Origin: Chloroflexi bacterium bin20
GTDB taxonomy: Bacteria; Chloroflexota; Anaerolineae; Aggregatilineales; Phototrophicaceae
Assembly: GCA_002238485.1 (NCBI GenBank)
Contig: MPMG01000001.1
Span: 310,001 to 374,000, forward strand
Direction of reading: 5' to 3'
DNA length: 64,000 nt
Shown: positions 26,126 through 37,671 of the stretch, piece by piece
Position numbering within the stretch: position 1 is the stretch's first letter
How the letters are laid out: every line of letters begins with the position of its first letter
Notes under the pieces: model-generated
Seen by the model: the letters and a program-made list of their open reading frames with translations, nothing else
Database searches by the model: none
What the model was told of the DNA's origin: nothing
Position numbers and translations under genes: made by a program

Positions 26126-27631
26126 ATGGCAGACAATATCTACGAATCGATCCTCGAGCAAATCAGCGATATTGAGCTGGACGCCCTCGAATCTGTCGAA
26201 GTCGGCTATGTTCAAGAGGTCGGCGATGGCATTGCGCGGGTTTCTGGTTTGGCGAATGTGCGCTACAACGAGCTGGTCGAATTCCAGAATGGCGTGGCTG
26301 GCATCGCTTTCAACCTGGAGAAAGACAATGTCGGCGTCATCATCATGGGCGCTTACGATGACATCCAGGAAGGCGACAGCGTCAGCGCGCTCAACCGAAT
26401 CTCGTCTGTGCCAGTGGGCATGGGCATGGTTGGTCGCGTCGTCGATGCGCTTGGCGAGCCGATCGACGGGCGCGGACCCATCCAATTCGACGAATATTAC
26501 AATATTGAGCGCATCGCCCCTGGTGTGATGGAGCGTCGCAGCGTGGACAGACCGGTGCAGACGGGCATCCTCGCTATCGACACCATGATCCCGATCGGAC
26601 GCGGACAGCGCGAGTTGATCATTGGCGACCGCCAGACGGGCAAAACCGCCGTTGCCCTGGACACAATCGTCAATCAGCGCGGCGAAGACATGTTTTGCAT
26701 CTATGTGGCTATCGGCAAGCGGCGTGGCGAGGTGGCGCGCATCCGCGAGACGCTGGAACGAGAAGGCGCGATGGAATACACCACCATCGTGGTCGCTTCG
26801 GCATCGGACGCGGCGGCGCTGCAATACCTTTCGCCTTATGCTGGCTGCGCGATCGGCGAGTGGTTCATGGAAAATGGCAAAGACGCGCTGGTCATTTATG
26901 ATGATCTATCCAAGCACGCCAACGCCTATCGCCAGGTCTCGCTGTTGATGCGCCGCCCGCCCGGACGCGAAGCTTTCCCCGGCGATGTCTTCTATTTGCA
27001 CAGCCGTCTGCTGGAGCGGGCCGCCCAATTGAGCGACGAACGCGGCGGTGGCAGTCTTACCGCGCTGCCCGTTATCGAAACATTGCTCGGCGATGTATCG
27101 GCTTTCATTCCCACCAATGTCATCTCCATCACCGATGGGCAAATTTACCTGGAGTCCGAGCTGTTTAACGCCGGGTTGCGCCCCGCTTTGAATACGGGCA
27201 TCAGCGTCAGTCGCGTTGGCTCTGCCGCACAAACGCGCGCCATGAAAGATGTGGCGGGCGGTCTGAAGCTGCAGATGGCGCAATTCCGCGATCTGGCCGC
27301 ATTCGCGCAGTTTGGCTCCAACCTCGACCGCGCCACGCAGCAGCAGCTCGACCGTGGCTTGCGTTTGACAGAGCTATTCAAGCAAGTGCAGTACCAAACG
27401 CTTTCGCTGGACGAGCAGGTTGCCTTGACCTACGCGGGCACCAGCGGCCTGGCAGACGAGGTGCCGGTCGAACGCATGCTGGCCTGGAAAGAAGAATTTC
27501 TGCGCAGCTGGCGCACCCAGTTCGCCGACAGTGCCGCATTCATTCGCGACAACCGCAACGCCCGCTCCAAGGACCAGATCCAAGAACAGCTGGAGGCCGC
27601 CATCAAGACCTTCAACGAGGCTTGGGGCTAG
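26126..27631 (+). CDS. atpA: F1F0 ATP synthase subunit alpha
   Basis: 501 residues. Walker A is GDRQTGKTA (167-175); [14 protein letters not shown], the [20 protein letters not shown] segment and the arginine-finger region [19 protein letters not shown] are all present. It forms the F1 catalytic ring with beta. First gene of a four-gene F1 unit; atpB, E, F and H (F0 and delta), which normally precede it, are absent here, as proC lies directly upstream. Confidence 0.97.
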   Translation: MADNIYESILEQISDIELDALESVEVGYVQEVGDGIARVSGLANVRYNELVEFQNGVAGIAFNLEKDNVGVIIMGAYDDIQEGDSVSALNRISSVPVGMGMVGRVVDALGEPIDGRGPIQFDEYYNIERIAPGVMERRSVDRPVQTGILAIDTMIPIGRGQRELIIGDRQTGKTAVALDTIVNQRGEDMFCIYVAIGKRRGEVARIRETLEREGAMEYTTIVVASASDAAALQYLSPYAGCAIGEWFMENGKDALVIYDDLSKHANAYRQVSLLMRRPPGREAFPGDVFYLHSRLLERAAQLSDERGGGSLTALPVIETLLGDVSAFIPTNVISITDGQIYLESELFNAGLRPALNTGISVSRVGSAAQTRAMKDVAGGLKLQMAQFRDLAAFAQFGSNLDRATQQQLDRGLRLTELFKQVQYQTLSLDEQVALTYAGTSGLADEVPVERMLAWKEEFLRSWRTQFADSAAFIRDNRNARSKDQIQEQLEAAIKTFNEAWG

Positions 27632-27737
27632 GGCGGCAGTCCGGGCTGGCGAGCGTGGAGTATATGTTATGTACAGTGAGACAGCGCGCGCCGGAAAAAT
27701 GGCGCATTGCAGCAGAATCGGCGTGAGGAGACACTAA

Positions 27738-30153
<2,416 letters not shown>

Positions 30154-30162
30154 GAGGCGCGC

Positions 30163-30615
30163 ATGCCTATCCATGTCGAGTTGGTAACGCAAGCCGAAAA
30201 AATCTTCGACGAGCCCGAAGCCGATATCGTCATGGTGCCGGCTGTCGAGGGCGAAATGGGCGTGTTGCCCAATCACGCGCCAGTCTTGACAACCATGGGC
30301 TATGGCGAATTGGTCGTCCGCAAGGGGTCTGCAGAAGAGCGCTTTGCCATCTATGGCGGTGTGGTCGATGTGCGCCCGGACAAGGTTGTTGTCTTGGCCG
30401 ATTTGGCAGAATCGTCTTTCGCGCTGGACATGCAAGAAGCGCAGGCCGCACGCGAACGCGCCCAGCAGCTGCTGGTCGAAGGACCGCCTGGCGCAGACTA
30501 TCGCCAAGCGGAGTTGGCATTGCGTCGCGCCCACCTGGCTGTGCGCATCAGCCAAAAAATCCGCAGCCGCGGTTCTATGCTGCGAATCCTTGACGAAGAC
30601 GCCAACGAAGCCTAG
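30163..30615 (+). CDS. atpC: F1F0 ATP synthase subunit epsilon
   Basis: 150 residues behind a good AGGAGG site. The N-terminal beta sandwich has VMVPAVEGEMGVLPNHAPVLT, the family signature; the C-terminal helical hairpin is the ERAQQLLVEGPPGADYRQAE region. Slightly longer than the usual 130-140. Last gene of the operon, followed by a terminator 40 bases on. Confidence 0.95.
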   Translation: MPIHVELVTQAEKIFDEPEADIVMVPAVEGEMGVLPNHAPVLTTMGYGELVVRKGSAEERFAIYGGVVDVRPDKVVVLADLAESSFALDMQEAQAARERAQQLLVEGPPGADYRQAELALRRAHLAVRISQKIRSRGSMLRILDEDANEA

Positions 30616-30654
30616 GCGTGCCGACCCGCTGCACGCGCAAAATCTCAATCGCCG

Positions 30655-30694
30655 CGCTCGGAACCGCCCAGTACTGTCCGAGCGTTTCTTTTTG
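30655..30694 (+). terminator. Rho-independent terminator of atpAGDC
   Basis: CGCTCGGA (30655-30662) pairs perfectly with TCCGAGCG (30677-30684) across a 14-base loop and is followed by TTTCTTTTTG. A possible mreB -10 (TACAAT, 30698-30703) begins four bases later. Confidence 0.8.
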
Positions 30695-30738
30695 CGTTAC
30701 AATTAATGCTGAAATGATCACCATGTTTGAGCAGACAC

Positions 30739-31755
30739 ATGGTCCTCTTAGGTAAGCGGCTCGGCGTGGATTTGGGCACGGTCAATGTGCTCATCTACGA
30801 CAATGGGCGCATCGTCTTGCAAGAGCCTTCGCTGGTGGCGCTCTTGGCAGAAGAAGAGCGCATTGTCGACTTCGGGCATCCGGCGCGCGAAATGCTGGGG
30901 CGCGTCGATGACGAAGATATCCAGGTCATGCGTCCGCTGCAAAATGGCGTCATCGCCGATTATGAAGTGACCGAAGCCATGCTCGAATACTTCTTCGGGC
31001 GAATCGCCGGTCGCATCCGCCTCTTCCGACCGACGGTCATCGTTTCTGTGCCTTTTGGCGCGACCAGCGTAGAAAAAAGGGCGGTGCGAGAAGCAATATT
31101 GCAGGCGGGCGCGCGTGAAGTGCAGCTAATGTGGGAGCCGCTGGCATCGGCTTTGGGCGCGGGTTTGCCCGTAGGCACGCCGGCCGGTGGCATGGTCATC
31201 AACATTGGCGGCGGCATCACAGAAGCGGCTGTGCTGACGATGAACAACATCGTGCGCGCCGAGAGCGGGCGGGTCGGCGGTCTGCGGCTCGATGAAGGCA
31301 TCATCAATTATGTGCGCCGCAAATATGGCTTGACTATCGGGCAGCCCACAGCCGAGTCGATCAAGATTCAAATCGGCGCGGCGGTCGACCAGCCCGAAGA
31401 ATTGAGCATGGAGATCCAGGGTCGCGACAATGTATCGGGCTTGCCCCGCACGGTCCGCGTCACGACGGGCGAAGTTGTCGAGGCGCTCGCCGAACCGCTC
31501 AGCCAGATCGCGGGAGTCGTCAAAGCGGTGCTGGCCATGACGCCCCCAGAGTTGTCATCGGATATTATCGATCGCGGCATCGTGCTCAGTGGCGGCGGCG
31601 CATTGCTGCGCGGCATCGACAGCTACCTCACGAAGTCGACCGGCGTGCCTGTCTATCAAGCCGACAATCCGCAACTGAATGTGGTGGTGGGCTGTGGTCG
31701 GGCGCTGGAAGACCCGGCCATCATGCGGCGGCTGGAACAAACCAATCCATTTTGA
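30739..31755 (+). CDS. mreB: rod-shape-determining actin homologue
   Basis: 338 residues from ATG 30739; TTG 30727 is in frame four codons earlier. Actin/Hsp70-fold ATP-binding motifs: RLGVDLGTVNVLIY (phosphate 1), PTVIVSVPFGATSVEKRAV, MVINIGGGITEAAV (phosphate 2) and GIVLSGGGALLRGID (adenosine). MreB filaments guide lateral wall synthesis in rod-shaped cells. mreC and mreD do not follow, so it stands alone between the ATP synthase terminator and the convergent rex gene. Confidence 0.92.
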   Translation: MVLLGKRLGVDLGTVNVLIYDNGRIVLQEPSLVALLAEEERIVDFGHPAREMLGRVDDEDIQVMRPLQNGVIADYEVTEAMLEYFFGRIAGRIRLFRPTVIVSVPFGATSVEKRAVREAILQAGAREVQLMWEPLASALGAGLPVGTPAGGMVINIGGGITEAAVLTMNNIVRAESGRVGGLRLDEGIINYVRRKYGLTIGQPTAESIKIQIGAAVDQPEELSMEIQGRDNVSGLPRTVRVTTGEVVEALAEPLSQIAGVVKAVLAMTPPELSSDIIDRGIVLSGGGALLRGIDSYLTKSTGVPVYQADNPQLNVVVGCGRALEDPAIMRRLEQTNPF

Positions 31756-31777
31756 GGCTCAATAGGCAGTAGTCTCT

Positions 31778-32410
31778 TCAATCGTCCAGGTAATAGGTCA
31801 TGTGCTGCAAGTGCGTAACCGGGTCGATGTATTGGATCTGCACATGGTCGGGCACATTGATATTGATAGGCGCATAATTTAGGATGGCTTTGATGCCGGC
31901 TGCCACGAGCTGATCGGCTACGGTCTGCGCATTCTCTGCAGGCACAGCCAGCATGGCGATTCTGATGCCCTCGCTGCGTATTGTCGCTTCCAAGCATTCG
32001 ATGGAACGCACATCAAAGTCGCCCAGCCGCTTGCCTATTTTTGCCGGGCTGATGTCAAACAAATGCGCGATGCGAAAACCCCGATCCTGGAAACCGCGAT
32101 AATGGGAAATTGCGCTGCCCAGGTTTCCCGCGCCGACCACAGCCACCAGCCATTCTCTGTTCACATGCAAGACTGCTTCCAGCCGATCAATCAAGAATCC
32201 GACCTGGTAGCCTGTGCCTTGCTTGCCAAAACCGCCAAAATGCGACAAATCTTTGCGAATCTGCGCAGAACTGATTTCCAGTCGTTCACCCAGTTCGTGC
32301 GATGAGGTCACCATTTGCATGTCGTTTTGCAATCGCCGCAGGGCACGCAGATACAAGGGCAGTCGACCGATGACGATATCCGGTATGTCGTCCGAAAACT
32401 TGCTCGACAT
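31778..32410 (-). CDS. rex: redox-sensing transcriptional repressor Rex
   Basis: 210 residues. The N-terminal winged helix includes LYLRALRRLQ, SSHELGERLEISSAQIRKDLSHFG and FGKQGTGYQV, all hallmarks of Rex. The Rossmann core starts VAVVGAGNLGSAISHY (92-107), and the C-terminal helix for domain swapping is present. Rex releases DNA when NADH is high. A Rex-like site lies at the ATP synthase promoter (26036-26053). Its own upstream has a weak half match, TTGTAAAA...CGCAA at 32433-32450. Confidence 0.95.
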   Translation of the reverse strand: MSSKFSDDIPDIVIGRLPLYLRALRRLQNDMQMVTSSHELGERLEISSAQIRKDLSHFGGFGKQGTGYQVGFLIDRLEAVLHVNREWLVAVVGAGNLGSAISHYRGFQDRGFRIAHLFDISPAKIGKRLGDFDVRSIECLEATIRSEGIRIAMLAVPAENAQTVADQLVAAGIKAILNYAPININVPDHVQIQYIDPVTHLQHMTYYLDD

Positions 32411-32562
32411 GAGAAAACCAATCCCGCAACGTTTGTAAAACCTGCCGCAAAGCCAAGTTTACCATTGCCAGCCAAGCTTCGCTAGCGCAGCCGACTTGAA
32501 GGCGGACGCGCACAGTGCTAGACTGGTGGCGGAAGACCGAGCCGAACAGCGTGAATCTTGCC

Positions 32563-33174
32563 ATGACGCCAAGCCCCGAAAACAAGGAAAATCGTCACGG
32601 CGCGAATCGGCAGTTGGCTGGCGAATTGCAGATCGTGCACGACAGCATGCTGGATGGCTTGGGGCAGTTGGCAGATTACTTCGGCTTCAACAAGGTTTTG
32701 GGGCAGCTCTATGGCACGTTGCTGTTGAGCGCTGAGCCGCTTTCGCTGGACGACATGATGTCGCGGCTGGACATCTCAAAAGCCAGCGTCAGCACAAACA
32801 TGCGCTCGCTCGAGCACATGGGCATGGTGCGGCAGGTATGGGTGCGCGGTGGCAGCGGACGGCGCAAGTATTACCAGGCCGAAACCGACTTTTGGCAGAT
32901 TTTCACCACGATCATGAGCGGACGAGAAATGCGCGATATGGAACGCGCCCTTTCGGTCATGGAAGAAAACCGTCAGCGCATCTCCAATTCCATATCCGAT
33001 TTTCCCGCCGACCAACAGATCCTGGCACGACTGTATCTCGACCGCATCGCCCAGATGCAGGCGCTGTTTCGCTTTGCATCGTTGATCGTCAACAGCATCT
33101 TGAACCAGGTGCGCAGCAGCGACCTGACCGATGTATCCAGCGTCGAATTGCTCAAGCCGTCTACCCTTGAATGA
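32563..33174 (+). CDS. GbsR/MarR-family transcriptional regulator
   Basis: 203 residues from ATG 32563; in-frame GTGs at 32515 and 32551 are possible. The winged-helix region runs about 45-115: QLYGTLLLSAEPLSLDDMMS, LDISKASVSTNMRSLEHMGM and VRQVWVRGGSGRRKYYQAE (wing). The GbsR group of MarR regulators typically controls osmoprotectant or glycine-betaine genes, but no such genes are here. Divergent from rex, so the two may share a control region. The C-terminal helices probably dimerise. Confidence 0.75.
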   Translation: MTPSPENKENRHGANRQLAGELQIVHDSMLDGLGQLADYFGFNKVLGQLYGTLLLSAEPLSLDDMMSRLDISKASVSTNMRSLEHMGMVRQVWVRGGSGRRKYYQAETDFWQIFTTIMSGREMRDMERALSVMEENRQRISNSISDFPADQQILARLYLDRIAQMQALFRFASLIVNSILNQVRSSDLTDVSSVELLKPSTLE

Positions 33175-33195
33175 GCGCCGCCGCCGCGTTATGCT
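33167..33195 (+). promoter_or_regulatory. promoter of tRNA-Leu
   Basis: TTGAAT (33167-33172), 17-base spacer, TATGCT (33190-33195). Predicted start near 33202, 15 bases before the mature tRNA end. The -35 overlaps the stop region of the GbsR-like gene. Confidence 0.55.
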
Positions 33196-33216
33196 GTGCC
33201 AGCTTGCTGCGCCCGT

Positions 33217-33297
33217 GAGGAAGTGGCGGAATTGGCAGACGCGCATGACTTAGGATCATGTCTCTTTGAGGTGAGGGTTCGAGTCCCTCCTTCCTCA
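33217..33297 (+). tRNA. tRNA-Leu (anticodon UAG)
   Basis: Cloverleaf assigned by eye: acceptor GAGGAAG (33217-33223) pairs with CTTCCTC (33290-33296), discriminator A at 33297. The D arm starts GCGGAATTGGCAGACGC, as in bacterial tRNA-Leu. Anticodon stem CATGA/TCATG encloses loop CTTAGGA with anticodon TAG at 33251-33253. A long class II variable arm and a GAGGG/CCCTC T stem with TTCGAGT follow. CCA is not encoded. Confidence 0.95.
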
Positions 33298-33411
33298 CTT
33301 GACCGGGTTTGACCGGCGCAGAATCTAAGCTATTCATTCTCTAATCAATTGTTTATGCGCTGCCCACCATGGCGCTGATACAATCGGCGCCGCCAGCCTG
33401 AGGAACGACTA

Positions 33412-34962
33412 TTGAACCTGCAAACCGAACGCATGGAAAATCACAAAGCTCGCCTGACGGTCGAGATAGAGCCAGCGCTATTTGAAAGCGCCAAGCGCAA
33501 AGCCGCCCGCAAAATCTCGCGGCAAGTGACTATTCGCGGCTTCCGCAAAGGCAAAGCCCCCTATTCGCGAGTGGCGCAAACCGTGGGCGAAGCCACCATC
33601 ATCGAAGAAGCTGTCGACGACCTGACCCAAGATATCTATCGCCAGGCGCTGGAAAATTCCAAAGTGGAGCCCTATGGCCCAGGCGATCTGGAAGATGTCA
33701 AGCTGGACCCGCCCACATTCATCTATACCCTGCCAATGAAACCAGTGGTGGACTTGAATAGCTATCAGGATGTTCGCGTTGACTACGAAGCGCCCACGAT
33801 AGACGAATCCGATGTCGACGCGCGCCTGCGCCAATATCAACTGCAGTTTATGAAAGTGCTTGATGACGAGGTCGAAACGGCGCAGTTGGGGCATCGTGTC
33901 ACCATCGACGTCGACAGTGCGTTCTTGGATGGCGAAGAGCCTGAAGACGAAGACAGTGCAGTTGACGAAGACGCGGAACCAGCCGACACCGATGAAGCGG
34001 CGGTCGCGCCGGCAGCGCCCAAGAAAGGCGAGGTCTTTGTCTCCGAAAAAGATACGCCCGTCATCCTCGATCCCAACGAAGACCCGTTTATGGATGGTTT
34101 TGTCGAGAATCTTCTCGACAGTCAGCAGGGCGACGATGTCGTGTTTGAGCTGACTATCCCCGACGATGATGCCGATCCAACAATCGCAGGACGGCTCGTC
34201 GAGTTTGTTGTCACCATCAAACGCATTGAAGCCATCGATATCCCCGAATTGGATGATGATTTTCTGATAGAGGTGAACAAGATTCGCCCTGAAGACGCGA
34301 GCAGCCTGGCGACTCTGCGAGAGGCGCTTCGAGAAGAACTGGATCGAGAAGCGAGGCAGCGCAGCGAAAACGAATATGCCGAGCAGGTCATGACCAAAAT
34401 TGTCGAAGGCGCCGACATTCATTATCCCGAAGTGGCGCTGGAGTATCAAATCAATCGCCAGTTGAGCGAATTCAAAGGAAGAATTGAGCAGCAGGGATTG
34501 TCTTTCGATGATTTCATGCGCTTCACGGGCAATAACGAAGCCGAATTGCGCGAACGATTCCGCGATGAGGCAATGACGCGAGTCGAACACAGCCTGGCGA
34601 TGAGCAAGCTGCGGGAAGAGCTGGGCACGGATGTTGAGGACGAAGATATTGAGGTTCGCCTCGAGGCTTTCGCCGCCCCCTTTGCCAGTGAAAACACCGA
34701 CAATGACCAAAACCAAGTCATGCGCAATTACATTCGCGATCAGGTGGACATGTCGCACCTTTCTGCGAAGTTGGTGGCGCTGGGGCGCGGTGAAGATATG
34801 TCGGCGGCTGTCGAAGCAAAACGCGCAGAAGCGGCGGCCGACCTGCAACGAGCCCTGCAGGAACGCGAACGCAATCGCGCGAGTCTTGACGCCGAGCAGG
34901 CCGATGCCGAGGACCTAGAATCTGGCGCGGCGGCAGGCGCTGTAGAAGCAAGCGAGTCATAA
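33412..34962 (+). CDS. tig: trigger factor with acidic insertion
   Basis: 516 residues from TTG 33412 (ATG 33433 is in frame). The ribosome-binding domain has the signature GFRKGKAPYSRV near residue 45. The FKBP-like domain is interrupted at about 178-222 by a very acidic, alanine-rich stretch (EEPEDEDSAVDEDAEPADTD). The C-terminal chaperone arms are helical, and the last 40 residues are again acidic and low-complexity. Trigger factor (usually 430-450) meets nascent chains at the ribosome exit. It heads the conserved tig-clpP-clpX order. TACAAT at 33379-33384 may be its -10. Confidence 0.93.
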   Translation: MNLQTERMENHKARLTVEIEPALFESAKRKAARKISRQVTIRGFRKGKAPYSRVAQTVGEATIIEEAVDDLTQDIYRQALENSKVEPYGPGDLEDVKLDPPTFIYTLPMKPVVDLNSYQDVRVDYEAPTIDESDVDARLRQYQLQFMKVLDDEVETAQLGHRVTIDVDSAFLDGEEPEDEDSAVDEDAEPADTDEAAVAPAAPKKGEVFVSEKDTPVILDPNEDPFMDGFVENLLDSQQGDDVVFELTIPDDDADPTIAGRLVEFVVTIKRIEAIDIPELDDDFLIEVNKIRPEDASSLATLREALREELDREARQRSENEYAEQVMTKIVEGADIHYPEVALEYQINRQLSEFKGRIEQQGLSFDDFMRFTGNNEAELRERFRDEAMTRVEHSLAMSKLREELGTDVEDEDIEVRLEAFAAPFASENTDNDQNQVMRNYIRDQVDMSHLSAKLVALGRGEDMSAAVEAKRAEAAADLQRALQERERNRASLDAEQADAEDLESGAAAGAVEASES

Positions 34963-35001
34963 ACGACCAGCCACAGAACACGGAAAGGTATGCGGGAGAC
35001 T

Positions 35002-35616
35002 ATGAACAAGTTTCACAATGTCATTCCCATGGTGATCGAGCAGGGCAGCCGCGGCGAGCGCGCCTACGACATTTTCTCTCTGCTGCTGAAAGAACGCATC
35101 ATCATGCTGGGGTCGGGTATCAACGACCATATCGCCAATCTCATCGTGGCGCAGTTGCTCTTCTTGGAGCGCGAAGGACCAAAGCGCCGCATCCAGATCT
35201 ACATCAATTCGCCGGGTGGCGTCGTCTATTCTGGCTTGGCAATCTATGACACCATGCAGCAGATTACCTCACCTGTCGGCACGGTGGCTGTTGGCATCAC
35301 CGCCAGCTTTGGCACAGTCATCCTGACTGCGGGCGAACCGGGCTTGCGCGTGGCGCTTCCCAACGCGACTATACACATGCATCAGCCTCTGGGTGGGGCG
35401 CAGGGACAAGCTTCCGACATCGTCATCCAGGCAGAAGAGATCGTACGACTGAAGAAGCGCATCATTGATATATTCGTCCAGCATACGGGCAAGACAGCCG
35501 AAGAAGTCGAACGGGTTACCGACCGCGATGTCTATATGACCGCTCAGGAAGCCGCCGAATTTGGTTTGGTCGACGAAGTGCTGCTCGATAATGAACGCCT
35601 GACCGACGGGGGCTGA
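35002..35616 (+). CDS. clpP: ATP-dependent Clp protease proteolytic subunit
   Basis: 204 residues from ATG 35002; ATG 34990 in the same frame is an alternative, with neither ribosome site ideal. Catalytic Ser in [14 protein letters not shown] (S102), His in [17 protein letters not shown] (H127) and Asp in the C-terminal [20 protein letters not shown] region. [18 protein letters not shown] is the handle/substrate groove. The TASFG serine loop differs from the common AASMG but keeps the nucleophile. Works with ClpX, encoded directly downstream. Confidence 0.93.
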   Translation: MNKFHNVIPMVIEQGSRGERAYDIFSLLLKERIIMLGSGINDHIANLIVAQLLFLEREGPKRRIQIYINSPGGVVYSGLAIYDTMQQITSPVGTVAVGITASFGTVILTAGEPGLRVALPNATIHMHQPLGGAQGQASDIVIQAEEIVRLKKRIIDIFVQHTGKTAEEVERVTDRDVYMTAQEAAEFGLVDEVLLDNERLTDGG

Positions 35617-35617
35617 A

Positions 35618-36901
35618 GTGAGCTTTTCGCAAGTGCGACACCATTGCAGCTTCTGCGCCAGACCTGCCGAAGAGGTCGAACGGCTCATCGCCGGCCCCGA
35701 GCCGATCTTCATCTGCAATTTCTGCGTGGAAGTTTGCAACAAACTGCTGACCGAAGAAGCGGCTGCCGAAGCCGACGCGCCCGAAGAACCAGGCTACGAG
35801 CTGGACTTGTCGCCGCGCCAGATCATGGAACGGCTGGATGAATATGTCATCGGCCAGCGCGATGCCAAGCGCGTCCTCAGCGTGGCGGTCTATAACCACT
35901 ACAAGCGCATCCAGGCAGCTGACGAACCGCAGGATGTCGAGCTGGAAAAGAGCAATATCCTGCTAGTCGGTCCGACTGGCTGTGGCAAGACTCTGCTGGC
36001 GCAGACTCTGGCGCGCATCCTCGATGTGCCGCTGTGCATCACCGATGCCACCGCGCTGACCGAAGCTGGCTATGTGGGCGAAGATGTAGAAAATATCCTG
36101 CTGCGTTTGATCCAGGCGGCAGATGGCAATATCGCGCGCGCCGAACATGGCATCATCTATATTGACGAGATCGACAAAATCTCGCGCATGTCCAACAGCA
36201 ATCCATCCATCACGCGCGATGTATCGGGCGAGGGCGTCCAGCAAGCGCTGCTCAAAATCCTGGAAGGCACAGTCGCCAATGTGCCACCACAGGGCGGCCG
36301 CAAACACCCGCACCAGGAGTTCTTGCAGATCAATACCCGCAACATCCTATTCATTGTCGGCGGCACCTTTGCGGGGCTGGATGATGTCATTCGGCGGCGC
36401 GTGGGCATGCAGAGCAAGCTCGGCTTTGGCGCTCAGCGCGAGAGAGAAGCCAAGGATGTCGACGATCTGCTGGCCGAGCTTTCGCCAGAAGATCTGGTGC
36501 AGCACGGCATGATCCCAGAAATGGTAGGGCGTCTGCCCGTGTTGGTGCGCTTGACGCCACTTGAGTTGGATGACCTGGTGCGTATCTTGACCGAGCCGAA
36601 AAACGCGCTCATCCGTCAATACGAGCATTTGCTGTCGCTGGACAATGTCGATCTGGTCTTTGAGCCCGGCGCATTGCAGTCGGCAGCCGAACTGGCGATC
36701 GAACGAGAAAGCGGCGCGCGCGGTTTGCGCTCGATCATCGAGAATTCGCTGCTGGATGTCATGTTCGAAGTGCCCAGCCGCGAAGACATCAGCCAAGTTG
36801 TCGTCAACGCAGCGGTCATCCGCGGCGAAGACAAGCCACACATTGTCACGCGAGACGGCGCAGTCATCAGCTTGGCAGAAGCCATCAGCCCTGCGGCCTA
36901 A
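35618..36901 (+). CDS. clpX: ATP-dependent Clp protease ATP-binding subunit ClpX
   Basis: 427 residues, GTG start one base after clpP. The N-terminal zinc finger has C10, C13, C33 and C36. Walker A GPTGCGKT lies near 118, Walker [11 protein letters not shown], and pore and sensor regions GYVGEDVEN and [16 protein letters not shown] are normal. The ClpP-docking IGF loop reads [17 protein letters not shown] is sensor 2. ClpX unfolds tagged proteins into ClpP. Confidence 0.96.
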   Translation: MSFSQVRHHCSFCARPAEEVERLIAGPEPIFICNFCVEVCNKLLTEEAAAEADAPEEPGYELDLSPRQIMERLDEYVIGQRDAKRVLSVAVYNHYKRIQAADEPQDVELEKSNILLVGPTGCGKTLLAQTLARILDVPLCITDATALTEAGYVGEDVENILLRLIQAADGNIARAEHGIIYIDEIDKISRMSNSNPSITRDVSGEGVQQALLKILEGTVANVPPQGGRKHPHQEFLQINTRNILFIVGGTFAGLDDVIRRRVGMQSKLGFGAQREREAKDVDDLLAELSPEDLVQHGMIPEMVGRLPVLVRLTPLELDDLVRILTEPKNALIRQYEHLLSLDNVDLVFEPGALQSAAELAIERESGARGLRSIIENSLLDVMFEVPSREDISQVVVNAAVIRGEDKPHIVTRDGAVISLAEAISPAA

Positions 36902-36911
36902 ATAGCGGCGC

Positions 36912-37556
36912 TCAACTCGTGGGCTGCAGCAATCGTACTTCTGTGCCCTCGCCAACGCGACTCTGGAAGCTGCGCGCATCCATTTCAGTCGCTTGCGAAC
37001 CTGTGCCGCCCCAATTGTACGGTATAGCCCAGCGCGGCTGCAGCAAGGCCACCAGTTCGAGCGCTTCATCCAGCGACAGCCGCCCATTGACATCAATCGG
37101 CAGCAGTGCAATATCCGGCTGCAGCACTTCCATGCCCGGCGCCAATTTTGAATCGCCCACATAATAGATGTCGTAATAATCGATAGAAACGACAAAGCCC
37201 AAACTGCCGATTGAGCTGGCACTTTGGTCGGCGCGCCGCGAGATGGCGGGCACAGCGCGGATAGTCGCATTGCTCAGGCGGATGCTCTGCCATGCGCGCA
37301 GCACGATCGTGTCTTCAATGATTTCAGCCACGCGCCGGCTGCCGATAACCTTGGTCTGGATGCCGCGCAATTTGGCGACATCGGCGGGCGAGCAATGATC
37401 GAAGCGATCGTGCCCGATCAGGATGATATCGGGCGGCGATGCTTGCCTGACTACTCGCCAGGGAGCGATCTGGATTGTCGGCTCGCCATCAATGCGAAAG
37501 CTGCCGCCACCTTGCCACTTGATTCTGTCCAGCACGATTGTCTTTGTACCCGGCAC
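36912..37556 (-). CDS. metallo-beta-lactamase-fold hydrolase, altered metal motif
   Basis: 214 residues from GTG 37556 (GTG 37568 also in frame; the long frame further upstream is antisense to obg). An extended -10, TGCTACACT (hexamer 37583-37578), fits the chosen start. UlaG/UPF0173-like order: IKWQGGGSFRI, IILIGHDRFDHCSPADV, then YYVGDSK and IALLPIDVNGRLS. The canonical HxHxDH appears as H49-D-R51-F-D53-H54: the second histidine is arginine, so the zinc site may be altered or hold one metal. Function unknown. Confidence 0.7.
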   Translation of the reverse strand: MPGTKTIVLDRIKWQGGGSFRIDGEPTIQIAPWRVVRQASPPDIILIGHDRFDHCSPADVAKLRGIQTKVIGSRRVAEIIEDTIVLRAWQSIRLSNATIRAVPAISRRADQSASSIGSLGFVVSIDYYDIYYVGDSKLAPGMEVLQPDIALLPIDVNGRLSLDEALELVALLQPRWAIPYNWGGTGSQATEMDARSFQSRVGEGTEVRLLQPTS

Positions 37557-37671
37557 ATTGCTTTGCACGCAGCCCAGAGTGTAGCACAGCGGCTTCTGCC
37601 TACACGCCCCGCGCAATCTTGGGTATGCTTTGCAGGCAGAGAGTTGCGCCAAACGAGGCGGTGCATGAGCA

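Noticed and set aside
32433..32450. Rex autoregulatory operator upstream of rex
   Set aside because: Only about 12 of 18 consensus positions match, too weak to list as a site.
33299..33316. Direct repeat TTGACCGG twice after tRNA-Leu, considered as an attachment site
   Set aside because: Only eight bases, ten bases apart, no integrase gene, and the tRNA 3' end is not duplicated.
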